Part shown: one piece after another, positions 56,699 to 64,000 of the stretch
Position numbering within the stretch: position 1 is the first letter of the stretch
Layout of the letters: each line of letters begins with the position of its first letter
NCBI RefSeq assembly: GCF_027214005.1
Contig: NZ_JAPWGY010000006.1
Span: 1-64,000, forward strand
Length of the DNA: 64,000 nt
Reading direction: 5' to 3'
DNA from: Kiloniella laminariae
GTDB lineage: Bacteria; Pseudomonadota; Alphaproteobacteria; Kiloniellales; Kiloniellaceae
Translations under genes and position numbers: made by a program
Notes under the pieces: model-generated
Told to the model about the DNA's origin: nothing
The model's input: only the letters and a program-made list of their open reading frames with translations
Databases searched by the model: none

Positions 56699-57787
56699 AT
56701 GTCTCAAATTTCTGCCACAGAGAACACCCCTCACTACGATAGCTTAACCGCAGCTTGGGTTGCCCTGAGCGAAGGGAGCGAACGACGTTACGCCCGCGAT
56801 CTTGCACGCGATCTAGACAGCAGTGAAGCACAACTGATTTCGGCGGGCTGTGGCAAGAATGCCCAGAAGCTGGAAGGAGACTGGGGTAACCTGATCCAAG
56901 AGCTGGGCAGTCTGGGTGAAGTCAAGATTCTCACCCGGAATGACCATGTGGTACATGAAAAGGTTGGATCCTTCGACAAAATTTCAGTTCGCGGACCAAT
57001 GGGCATTGTTCTCAATCATGACATTGATCTGCGCCTGTTCATGAGCCACTGGACTTTTGGCTTTGCTGTGAAAACCGAAAACGGCAAAGGACTGCGGCAC
57101 AGCCTTCAATTCTTTGATGCCGCAGGTACCGCTATTCACAAGGTATTTCTAACCGAAAAATCTGACCACACAGCCTATAAAGCTCTTGTTGCCAAATACA
57201 GAGCAAAGGATCAGACAACGGATCTTTCGATAACACCCTATGAAAAAAAAGCCGCTGCAAAACCGGATGCAACGATCGACATCAAGGGGTTGAGAGAAGC
57301 CTGGGCCGGAATGAAAGACGTCCATCAGTTCCATGCCATGCTGCGTCAATTTGAGTGTGAACGTCATCAATCTTTCCGTTTAATCGGAACCACTTATGCA
57401 GAAAAACTGATGCCCACAGCCCTGCGAGAGGTTCTTGAGCAGGCGGCATCCGAAAAGATTTCCATCATGGTTTTTGTTGGCAACAAGGGCTGCATCCAGA
57501 TTCATACCGGCCCAGTAGAAAAGATCAGGGATATGGGGCCCTGGATTAATGTTCTCGACCCCGGCTTTAATCTGCACCTGCGCGAAGACCATATTGCCGA
57601 AGCCTGGCTAGTCCGCAAACCGACCAAAGATGGCAACATTACCACCCTAGAGCTTTTTGACGATCAAGGTGAATCCTTTGCTTTGCTTTGCGGGGAAAGA
57701 GAAGCACACAATCCGGAGAACCGGAAATGGCAGGAACTTGTTGAGAACCTGCCGCGCTATCACCCCCTTACCGAGGCCGCGGAATGA
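56699..57787 (+). CDS. hmuS: Hemin-degrading factor HemS/HmuS
   Basis: A 362-residue two-repeat cytoplasmic haem protein. The first repeat includes LGEVKILTRNDHVVHEKVG, and the second repeats the pattern with ISIMVFVGNKGCIQIHTG, both typical for HemS/HmuS/ChuS. These proteins bind imported haem and store it or break it open to release iron. The stop codon overlaps the exbB start (ATGA). Confidence 0.92.
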   Translation: MSQISATENTPHYDSLTAAWVALSEGSERRYARDLARDLDSSEAQLISAGCGKNAQKLEGDWGNLIQELGSLGEVKILTRNDHVVHEKVGSFDKISVRGPMGIVLNHDIDLRLFMSHWTFGFAVKTENGKGLRHSLQFFDAAGTAIHKVFLTEKSDHTAYKALVAKYRAKDQTTDLSITPYEKKAAAKPDATIDIKGLREAWAGMKDVHQFHAMLRQFECERHQSFRLIGTTYAEKLMPTALREVLEQAASEKISIMVFVGNKGCIQIHTGPVEKIRDMGPWINVLDPGFNLHLREDHIAEAWLVRKPTKDGNITTLELFDDQGESFALLCGEREAHNPENRKWQELVENLPRYHPLTEAAE

Positions 57788-58416
57788 TTCTCCCGGACCT
57801 TTTTGCCAGGCTGGGGCCCGTTGGCTGGCCCCTTGCCGTCTTTTCTTTTCTCGCTGCTCTCCTGTTACTGGAACGAACATTCTTTTTTCTTCGTTTGCGC
57901 TCCGGTATTGCTGCGGGATCAATATCTCCCGACCAAATGAGCCTGGAGCAAGAAGCAGGTAAACCGGGCCCGATGGCTGAAGCAATAGCCATCACCCTGC
58001 AACACAGCACAACGCCCGTGGAACTTCGTGAAGAAGCCCTGAAAATCTGGCTCAGAAGCTATTCCGGGAAAATCCGCTTTGGCTTGCGTTTTCTGATGCT
58101 GATTGCTGTGATCTGCCCGCTTCTTGGTCTGTTTGGCACGGTTTTGGGGATGATTGAGGCCTTCAAGGTTATTGCTGTTCAGGAAGGACCATTACATCCC
58201 GCCTTGCTCGCAGACGGTATCTGGCAAGCCATGCTGACAACAGCCGCAGGTCTGGTGATTGCCTTGCCTTCCTTGCTGGGGGCTCACGGCTTTCGAATTC
58301 TTGCCGACCGTCACATTGAAAAACTTGGTCTGGGTCTCAGTCATTTGTCTCTTTCCCTGTCTCTTCAACAGCACGGGCCTGCGACAGGCCTGCCAGAAAA
58401 AGGACGACAGTCTTGA
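57784..58416 (+). CDS. exbB: ExbB / MotA-TolQ-ExbB proton channel protein
   Basis: A 210-residue inner-membrane protein with three membrane segments (near 13-35, 100-125 and 145-170) and the family motif LLGLFGTVLGMIEAFKVI. It forms the pentameric stator that powers TonB. ATG 57784 overlaps the hmuS stop codon, and its own stop overlaps the exbD start, so all three are translationally coupled. Confidence 0.92.
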   Translation: MILPDLFARLGPVGWPLAVFSFLAALLLLERTFFFLRLRSGIAAGSISPDQMSLEQEAGKPGPMAEAIAITLQHSTTPVELREEALKIWLRSYSGKIRFGLRFLMLIAVICPLLGLFGTVLGMIEAFKVIAVQEGPLHPALLADGIWQAMLTTAAGLVIALPSLLGAHGFRILADRHIEKLGLGLSHLSLSLSLQQHGPATGLPEKGRQS

Positions 58417-58841
58417 TTGATATCCTGTCGGAACAAGATCAGGAGATGGACAGTCTGGTTCCCGATCTGACTCCCATGCTTGATGTCCTTTTTATTCTGC
58501 TGGTGTTTTTGATCCTGACCGCAAACAGCGTCAATTTCTCTCTGGAAATTTCCCTGCCGACCCCGCAGGAAAGTGTGGTTCAGCAGGCTTCACAACAGGC
58601 CATAACCATTACACTTCACGCTCCTTCCCGACCGGAGGATGCGGTCTGGGAGGTTGCCGGCACGCCCTATCACGATTGGGCAGATGCCCGTTCCTCTCTG
58701 CAGATTCTCTTGAGATCTTCCCCGGAGCAGCAGGTTGTGATTGCTGGCGACAAAGCTGCCCCTATCGAAAATCTGGTTCAGGTACTCTCTTTCCTCGAAA
58801 AACAGGGCCGATCTGCTGCCGAAATACTTCTGGAACCCTGA
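58413..58841 (+). CDS. exbD: ExbD / TolR biopolymer transport protein
   Basis: A 142-residue protein with one membrane segment (MLDVLFILLVFLILTANS) holding the proton-carrying aspartate in PDLTPMLDVLF, and a periplasmic domain. The start is TTG 58413, with AGGA eight bases upstream and a TTGA overlap with the exbB stop. ATG 58446 would remove the first 11 residues and has an SD that is too close. Confidence 0.9.
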   Translation: MIDILSEQDQEMDSLVPDLTPMLDVLFILLVFLILTANSVNFSLEISLPTPQESVVQQASQQAITITLHAPSRPEDAVWEVAGTPYHDWADARSSLQILLRSSPEQQVVIAGDKAAPIENLVQVLSFLEKQGRSAAEILLEP

Positions 58842-58842
58842 A

Positions 58843-59703
58843 ATGACATATCCCATCAGACACTTGTTCTTATCTCTCATGATCTTCCCTGCCCTGCTTG
58901 TATCAGCGGTCGCCCATTCTGCCCCCAACAGGATCATTACCGTTGGCGGTCCTGTGACCGAGATCGTTTATGCTCTGGGTGCCGGAGATCGAATCATTGC
59001 TACAGATACCACCAGCAAGTATCCGGAACAGCAGGAAAATTTGCCCAAAGTCGGTTATATGCGGCAACTTTCGGCAGAAGGCCTTCTGGCTCTGCAACCA
59101 GATCAGATCATTGCCCTGGAAGGATCTGGACCTGCTCCCGTGCTCGACACATTGAAGGATGCCGGTATTGCCGTCACCTTCATCCCCGAACTGAACAGCC
59201 CTGAAGCTATCCACACCGGTGTCCTTGCTATTGCGGGTATTCTCGGTACAGAAGAAAACGGGCAAGTTCTTGGGCACAGCGTAAAAGAGAAACTGGAGGT
59301 CCTGCAACAGCAGGCGCAAAAACGCGAAAATCCCCCTCTGGTCCTTTTTCTTCTCAGTACCGGTCAAGGCAGCCCGATGACAGCTGGCCGAGGCACCGCA
59401 ATAGACACCATCATTCAATACAGCGGGGCCCGTAACGCCGCGACAGATCTTCAGGGCTTCAAACCTATGGCCAGTGAATACATCCTGGCACATGCTCCTG
59501 ATTATCTGCTGCTCCCCAGCCGGACACTTGAACAGGCCGGGGGCCTTGAGGCCCTCAAAAAAGATCCTCTGCTAGGTAAACTCAAGGCCGTGCAGGAAAA
59601 CCGTGTCCTGAGCCTTGATGGAACACTACTGCTTGGTCTTGGGCCAAGAACGCCAGAGGCCATCGCCACTATCTCGGACCAGATCTTCCCCAACAATCGT
59701 TAA
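58843..59703 (+). CDS. hmuT: Haem ABC transporter substrate-binding protein
   Basis: A 286-residue periplasmic haem-binding protein with signal peptide MTYPIRHLFLSLMIFPALLV and a class III binding fold: RIITVGGPVTEIVYALGAGD, PKVGYMRQLSAEGLLALQPD and FLLSTGQGSPMTAGRGTAI are HmuT-typical. It begins one base after the exbD stop. A longer in-frame extension back to 58741 is an artefact overlapping exbD. Confidence 0.93.
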   Translation: MTYPIRHLFLSLMIFPALLVSAVAHSAPNRIITVGGPVTEIVYALGAGDRIIATDTTSKYPEQQENLPKVGYMRQLSAEGLLALQPDQIIALEGSGPAPVLDTLKDAGIAVTFIPELNSPEAIHTGVLAIAGILGTEENGQVLGHSVKEKLEVLQQQAQKRENPPLVLFLLSTGQGSPMTAGRGTAIDTIIQYSGARNAATDLQGFKPMASEYILAHAPDYLLLPSRTLEQAGGLEALKKDPLLGKLKAVQENRVLSLDGTLLLGLGPRTPEAIATISDQIFPNNR

Positions 59704-59713
59704 ACAGGACAAG

Positions 59714-60796
59714 ATGGCCTATCTTTCTTTGGCAAAAATCCGACGACGTAAAAAACGGGACGGCGCCAGTTACTGGTTACTTCCCCTTTTACTTGTTGTT
59801 CTGTTCATCGCCATTCTTCTCTCCCTCGGTATTGGTGGCGTATCCATCCCCCCGTTGGCAAGCGCGGGGCATTTTCTCAGCTACCTCGGGCTGACTCATT
59901 CCGATCTTCAACCGCAGGAGATTTTGATTCTTGAGGCAGTACGTCTGCCCCGGACAGCCCTGGGTCTTGCGATCGGAATGGCCTTGGGCTTATCTGGTGC
60001 CGTCATGCAAAGCCTGTTCAGAAATCCTTTGGCTGATCCGGGTTTGATCGGGGTGTCCTCTGGCGCCGCTCTCGCCGTCGTCTGTGTGATTGTTCTCGGG
60101 GACAGTCTGTTTGCTTCTTTTCTTGAAGCCACCAGCAGCTATAGCCTGCCTCTGGCTGCCTTTGCCGGAAGTCTGGCAACGACGGCTTTGGTCTACAATC
60201 TTGCCCGACGGCAAGGGGCAACCGATGTGGCTGTCATGCTGTTGATGGGCATTGCAGTCAATGCAATTGTCGGCTCGTTTATCGGTCTTCTGACCTATAT
60301 TGCAGATGACAGTGAACTCCGTTCTCTTACGTTCTGGAGCATGGGCAGCCTTTCTGGCGCCGGCGAAGCAACATGGCCGTCGATCGGCATTATGCTGTTT
60401 GCCTCTTTATTACTCCTGCGCCTCTCCGGACCACTGAATCTCTTTTTACTCGGCGAGACAGAGGCAAAGCATCTCGGTGTCGCAACCGAAGGCATCAAGC
60501 GACAGGCTGCACTTGCGGCGGCCTGTGCGACGGGTGCCGCAGTTGCTGCCGCGGGAATGATCGGCTTTATCGGTTTGATAGCCCCGCATCTCGCACGTTT
60601 GATCGGCGGAGCGGACAATCGCTTTGTTCTGCCTGCTGCAGCTCTTATCGGTGCCTTGCTGATCATCCTTGCCGATACCATTGCCCGTATCGTTGTTTTA
60701 CCCGCCGAACTGCCCATCGGCCTTGTAACCAGCTTTATCGGTGGTCCCTTTTTCTTTGCCTTGCTGTTTCGCGAATTCAGGAAGAGACGCGCATGA
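59714..60796 (+). CDS. hmuU: Haem ABC transporter permease
   Basis: A 360-residue FecCD-family permease with about ten membrane helices. RLPRTALGLAIGMALGLSGA, MQSLFRNPLADPGLIGVSSG and GFIGLIAPHLARLIGG are the hallmark motifs, the last one the coupling segment for the ATPase. ATG 59714 follows ACAGGACAAG. Its stop overlaps the hmuV start (ATGA). Confidence 0.94.
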   Translation: MAYLSLAKIRRRKKRDGASYWLLPLLLVVLFIAILLSLGIGGVSIPPLASAGHFLSYLGLTHSDLQPQEILILEAVRLPRTALGLAIGMALGLSGAVMQSLFRNPLADPGLIGVSSGAALAVVCVIVLGDSLFASFLEATSSYSLPLAAFAGSLATTALVYNLARRQGATDVAVMLLMGIAVNAIVGSFIGLLTYIADDSELRSLTFWSMGSLSGAGEATWPSIGIMLFASLLLLRLSGPLNLFLLGETEAKHLGVATEGIKRQAALAAACATGAAVAAAGMIGFIGLIAPHLARLIGGADNRFVLPAAALIGALLIILADTIARIVVLPAELPIGLVTSFIGGPFFFALLFREFRKRRA

Positions 60797-61584
60797 CACT
60801 CAGTGTAAAAGACGTTTCGGTTGTTATCGGTGCCACGACCTTGCTCCAGAATGTGACCTTGGATCTGATACCTGGACAATTTCTCGGAATTCTGGGTCCC
60901 AACGGCGCAGGAAAATCAACCTTCCTGAAAGTACTGTCAGGCGAACTTTCTCCTTCGCATGGGACGGTCACCCTTGATGGTATCCCCCTGAAAGTCTGGA
61001 AGGACGAAGCTCTCGCCCGCCGACGTGCTGTTATGCCCCAGGCATCACAGCTGGCTTTTCCCTTTTCAGCACGGGCAGTTGTTGCCATGGGAAGATGGCC
61101 CTATGAAACGTTGAGCAGTTCTTTTCAAAATCACCGGGTTATCGAACGTGCCATGGCGATTGCAGATATCAGACACCTGGGCAAAAGATCCTACCCTGTT
61201 CTTTCCGGCGGAGAAAAACAGCGGGTACAACTGGCCCGTGCCCTGGCCCAGTCATTTGGGACAGAAGACGAAACCGACAGTAAATACCTGTTACTGGACG
61301 AACCAACCGCCGGACTGGATATTGCACATCAGCATGCGGTTCTCAAAGCCGCAAGAGACCAGAGCAAAAACTATGGCACAGCATCAATGGCTGTCCTTCA
61401 TGATCTCAACCAGGCCGCCCTCTATTGTGATCAGGTCGCCCTGATTTCCAACGGCAGGCTCGTTGCATCTGGAGCCACAGCAGAGGTGATGGAACCAGCA
61501 CGACTTTCCAGGATTTTCGGGTGCACCATCAAAAGGCAGGCTCAACAGGTCAAGGAAGCACTCAGCTTCACATCCTCGCTCTGA
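60793..61584 (+). CDS. hmuV: Haem ABC transporter ATP-binding protein
   Basis: A 263-residue ATPase with Walker A GPNGAGKST (35-43), signature LSGGEKQRVQLARAL, Walker B YLLLDEPTAGLD, and the H-loop in VLHDLNQA. It energises HmuU. ATG 60793 overlaps the hmuU stop. A longer upstream reading frame from 60373 is an out-of-frame shadow of hmuU. Last gene of the haem locus. Confidence 0.95.
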   Translation: MTLSVKDVSVVIGATTLLQNVTLDLIPGQFLGILGPNGAGKSTFLKVLSGELSPSHGTVTLDGIPLKVWKDEALARRRAVMPQASQLAFPFSARAVVAMGRWPYETLSSSFQNHRVIERAMAIADIRHLGKRSYPVLSGGEKQRVQLARALAQSFGTEDETDSKYLLLDEPTAGLDIAHQHAVLKAARDQSKNYGTASMAVLHDLNQAALYCDQVALISNGRLVASGATAEVMEPARLSRIFGCTIKRQAQQVKEALSFTSSL

Positions 61585-61722
61585 CTCCTGGAATAAACCG
61601 CTCATAAACTCGCCCAATCGTTCAAGGCTGCCCAAGAATGGTCACAGGGTTTTCACTCTCTCTTCACAAACTGCGGCTAAGATATAAAGGATCAGAACAG
61701 GACTAGGAAAACAGGCACCGAC

Positions 61723-62802
61723 ATGATCCAGAGAGCTCTTTATGTAGCAGCCTTCCTCGCTGGAATCATCACGGTCTATATTGCTTACCAGGACCGAAAT
61801 CTCGAGACCCTCCAATCCGTTCGCATTCCTTTAAAAACTGAGGCTGTCGCTCCCCCCCTGACGCATAAAAGTGCGCCACAACATGAGCAGCTTATCTGGC
61901 GGGGCGGTATCACTCTGTCTTCTCCCCATCCGCGCTTTGGTGGATTGTCCGGGCTCGAGATATCTCCAGACGGTCGGGGAATACTGGCTATTACGGATAA
62001 AGGCCTCTGGTTTAAGGGCCGCCTTGGTTATAGCAAAGAGGGCAATCTGCTGAGCCTTTCCCAGGGGCTGCTCTCTTCGCTTCACGACACAAATGGCCTC
62101 GCCCTGACCCACAAGAAAGATCGGGATAGCGAATCTCTGGCGATGGCAGAAAACGGTGCCGTTTATGTCAGCTTTGAACGCAAGCACCGTATCTTGCGAT
62201 ATGAAAGTCCCCTTGCCCCGAAAGCCGAGGCTATCCCCTTTCCCGAAGCACTCGAGGATGCCCGCAAAAACCGGGGGATCGAAGCCATGACCGAGTTGCC
62301 CGGCGGGTGTCTCCTTGTCCTCCCCGAACGTCAGCAACCTGATGATCTTCTTGAAGCCTATCTCTGGGATCATAAGAGCTGGCAAAGCCTTACTCTGCAG
62401 GCAAACCGTGCAGGATTGCTCCCGACGGGCCTGGCAATCACACCCGATGGCGATCTCCTGCTGCTAGAGCGAGGTTTCAGCTTCTTTGGCGGTTTTACAA
62501 GCAGTCTGAGAATTTTTCCCGCAGAGGAAATACGTCCAGGACACATTATGAAAGGTCGGGTACTCGCCTATTTTGACAGCGAGCATGCCATGGATAACCT
62601 GGAAGGCGTCAGCAGCAGGCGTGGAGAAAATGGCGAAACACTGGTTTATCTGCTCTCGGACGATAACCTGAGCATGGCACAACAAACGCTGCTGGTGATG
62701 TTTGAACTGCGCAAACAAGAAAAGCCCGCTGGCTTACGCTCAGCGGGCTGTCTCAAGAACGGATCGGCTTATTCAGCTGCTTTGGAAACCAGAGCTTTCT
62801 GA
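61723..62802 (+). CDS. Phytase-like esterase family protein
   Basis: A 359-residue protein with an N-terminal membrane anchor or signal (about 4-22) and a beta-propeller-like domain: FGGLSGLEISPDGRGILAITDKG, residues split by turns, TNGLALTHKKDRDSESLAM, RGIEAMTELPGG and LERGFSFFGG. This is the 'esterase-like activity of phytase' family; real substrates are unknown. In Rhizobiales I recall this gene next to cobT and rpmB. The last 35 residues overlap the convergent rpmB terminator and the rpmB 3' end (34 bases of coding overlap). Confidence 0.82.
   Translation: MIQRALYVAAFLAGIITVYIAYQDRNLETLQSVRIPLKTEAVAPPLTHKSAPQHEQLIWRGGITLSSPHPRFGGLSGLEISPDGRGILAITDKGLWFKGRLGYSKEGNLLSLSQGLLSSLHDTNGLALTHKKDRDSESLAMAENGAVYVSFERKHRILRYESPLAPKAEAIPFPEALEDARKNRGIEAMTELPGGCLLVLPERQQPDDLLEAYLWDHKSWQSLTLQANRAGLLPTGLAITPDGDLLLLERGFSFFGGFTSSLRIFPAEEIRPGHIMKGRVLAYFDSEHAMDNLEGVSSRRGENGETLVYLLSDDNLSMAQQTLLVMFELRKQEKPAGLRSAGCLKNGSAYSAALETRAF
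62719..62749 (-). terminator. rpmB terminator inside the convergent esterase gene
   Basis: On the minus strand AGCCCGCTG and CAGCGGGCT form a 9-bp stem with a nine-base loop and run into TTTTCTTGTTT. It lies 20 bases beyond the rpmB stop but within the coding sequence of the plus-strand esterase. Confidence 0.8.
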
Positions 62803-63065
62803 ACGCGCTTCTTCATTTCACGGGCTTTTTTGCCCAATTTTTCAGATGCTGTTGACAGCAAGAACGCGTCAATACCACCACGCTTTTCGATGGTGCGGAT
62901 AGCGCTGGTGCTCAGACGGAACTGAACAACCTGACCAAGCGCATCGCTCAACATCGAGGTTTCCTGAAGATTTGGCAGGAACCGACGGCGTGTTCTGTTT
63001 TTGGCGTGGCTCACATTGTTACCAGTCTGAACCCCTTTGCCTGTAAAGTCGCAACGGCGTGCCAT
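62769..63065 (-). CDS. rpmB: 50S ribosomal protein L28
   Basis: A 98-residue basic ribosomal protein starting MARRCDFTGKGVQTGNNVSH, with the KNRTRRRFLPNLQ and LSTSAIRTIEKRGGIDAFL segments typical of the alphaproteobacterial L28. The N-terminal cysteine motif is reduced to a single C5. Monocistronic, with its own terminator. Confidence 0.97.
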   Translation of the reverse strand: MARRCDFTGKGVQTGNNVSHAKNRTRRRFLPNLQETSMLSDALGQVVQFRLSTSAIRTIEKRGGIDAFLLSTASEKLGKKAREMKKRVQKALVSKAAE

Positions 63066-63220
63066 GGTTTTAATCCTGTATTCTCGATGAATAATAAAAA
63101 ACTACTGCCGATAATCGGCTCGGCGCGAGTTTTAGGCCACAGGACCATAAGGGTCAAGGCAAAAGCTCGATTCTGGAGAAGATTCCTCAAAATTATTTGG
63201 AAATCTTCGATTTTTCAAAG

Positions 63221-64000
63221 CTATGAGGGCTTTAAAAACAGATTGAGCAACCTATTTGCGGCCGACGCTGGCGCCAGTTGCCCCTCTATAACACCGGATT
63301 CCATCTGATGCAATGCAGCGGCCACCTGTGGATCCTCTCGAAAGGCAATAACCAGTGTCTCCCGGATTTCATTCCACATCCAGGCCTTGGCTTGCTGGGC
63401 ACGCTTTTGCGGGATCTCTCCACTTTCCCATAGTTTTTCGCGAAACCTGCCTATAGCCTCCCAGATCTCCGCTATGCCCTCTTCCTGCAGTGCCGAGCAC
63501 TTCTTGACCGCAGGCTTCCAATTCGGACTGGAAGGGCGCATCAACCCCAGAGCCGCATGATATTCCGCCGCGGCCCTGTTGGCAGCCGGAATCAGATCAC
63601 CATCTGCCTTATTGACCACCACCATGTCAGCCAGTTCCATGATGCCTTTTTTGATGCCTTGCAATTCATCTCCCCCGCCGGGCAGGAGTAACAGCAAAAA
63701 CATATCCACCATTTCCGACACTGCGGTTTCTGACTGCCCAACGCCGACAGTCTCGACCAGAATGACATCGAAGCCTGCCGCCTCACACAACAGCATCGCT
63801 TCACGTGTTCGGCGGGCCACTCCCCCAAGCGTCTTCCCCGCTGGTGAAGGCCGGATAAAGGCGGATTGTTGCCGGGAAAGTAGCTCCATCCGCGTCTTGT
63901 CCCCCAGAATGGAACCGCCTGTACGCTGGGAAGAAGGGTCGATAGCCAGGACAGCGACTCGATGCCCTGCTTTAATCAGATGCATTCCGAAAGCTTCAAT
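63221..64000 (-). CDS. meaB: MeaB/ArgK-type GTPase, 5' end outside the window
   Basis: G3E-family GTPase that protects and reloads B12-dependent methylmalonyl-CoA (or ethylmalonyl-CoA) mutase. The frame is open to the window edge: IEAFG precedes MHLIKAGHRVAVLAIDPSS, so the N-terminus with Walker A is cut off. Visible are SILGDKTRM, PSPAGKTLGGVARRTREA, ETVGVGQSE (Walker B/switch region), and the guanine-specificity VVNKADGD. With cobST for B12 synthesis and mcl it fits the ethylmalonyl-CoA/propionyl-CoA network. Confidence 0.93.
   Translation of the reverse strand: MEAFGMHLIKAGHRVAVLAIDPSSQRTGGSILGDKTRMELLSRQQSAFIRPSPAGKTLGGVARRTREAMLLCEAAGFDVILVETVGVGQSETAVSEMVDMFLLLLLPGGGDELQGIKKGIMELADMVVVNKADGDLIPAANRAAAEYHAALGLMRPSSPNWKPAVKKCSALQEEGIAEIWEAIGRFREKLWESGEIPQKRAQQAKAWMWNEIRETLVIAFREDPQVAAALHQMESGVIEGQLAPASAANRLLNLFLKPS

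Noticed and set aside
58741-58842. Upstream extension of hmuT into exbD
   Set aside because: The signal peptide begins at the ATG at 58843, one base after the exbD stop; the extension has no export signal.
60373-60792. Upstream extension of the hmuV frame
   Set aside because: Lies fully within hmuU in another frame, is Cys/Arg-rich nonsense, and the ATGA overlap at 60793 is the normal start.
1-64000. tRNA, rRNA, CRISPR, prophage or insertion sequence
   Set aside because: No cloverleaf-like T-arm sequences, repeat-spacer arrays, transposases or terminal inverted repeats were noticed; XerD is the housekeeping recombinase. A tRNAscan or ISfinder run was not possible.

Overview
The window reads as one chromosomal segment of an alphaproteobacterium with roughly 50% G+C (judged by eye). 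The strand order clpB, DUF4167, prmC, prfA, ispG, rodZ-like, ptsP, lysC, ubiG, the DUF1178/nitrilase/grxC/comF block, the aroK-aroB pair and the bolA, J-domain, cobS, cobT block are typical of that class. A C5-pathway glutamyl-tRNA reductase (hemA) in place of the usual 5-aminolevulinate synthase, together with malyl-CoA lyase and MeaB, points to a Rhodospirillales/Kiloniellales-like marine lineage. That placement is inference. No rRNA, tRNA, CRISPR array, prophage or insertion sequence was seen.

Layout. 0.3-1.7 kb: an M23 cell-wall peptidase. 1.8-4.4 kb: clpB with a heat-shock-type promoter. 4.4-5.0 kb: a gap holding a Fur-type box, a promoter, a 23-codon ORF and a UUCG-loop terminator, which together look like an undescribed short transcript. 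5.0-18.1 kb: MOSC protein, then minus-strand housekeeping genes (DUF4167, prmC, prfA, hemA, hisS, ispG, rodZ-like, ptsP, lysC). 18.3-25.5 kb: small metabolic and repair genes (ubiG, DUF1178, two methyltransferases, nitrilase, grxC, comF, RHH protein, mutT, argJ). 25.6-31 kb: two parvulin-type isomerases and secA, with a short ORF overlapping the secA start. 31.2-38.2 kb: a more accessory stretch with an Ntn-hydrolase-like protein, a ThDP enzyme, an acyl-CoA dehydrogenase-fold protein lacking the catalytic glutamate, a LysR regulator and a molybdopterin oxidoreductase. 38.3-46.6 kb: accA, malyl-CoA lyase, xerD, an exported protein with a 46-residue membrane protein, an SDR, aroK and aroB. 46.6-53.2 kb: CNNM/CorC-type protein, DUF2889, a second RHH protein, bolA, J-domain protein, cobS, cobT. 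53.3-61.6 kb: a complete haem-uptake locus (hemP, receptor, tonB, hmuS, exbB, exbD, hmuT, hmuU, hmuV) with two Fur-like boxes. 61.7-64 kb: phytase-like esterase, rpmB and the 5'-truncated meaB.

How the genes fit together. Haem appears from both directions: synthesis from glutamyl-tRNA (hemA) and import plus intracellular handling (the hmu locus with its own TonB-ExbB-ExbD). The haem locus sits between cobT and the esterase/rpmB pair, which I recall as neighbours in other alphaproteobacteria, so it may be an insertion. Fur-like boxes occur at the haem locus and at the short transcript near 4.8 kb, suggesting a shared iron response. Small genes recovered by reading intergenic DNA are hemP (56 aa), a 46-aa membrane protein beside the exported protein at 41.7-43.5 kb, a 41-codon ORF at secA, and the 23-codon ORF at 4.8 kb.
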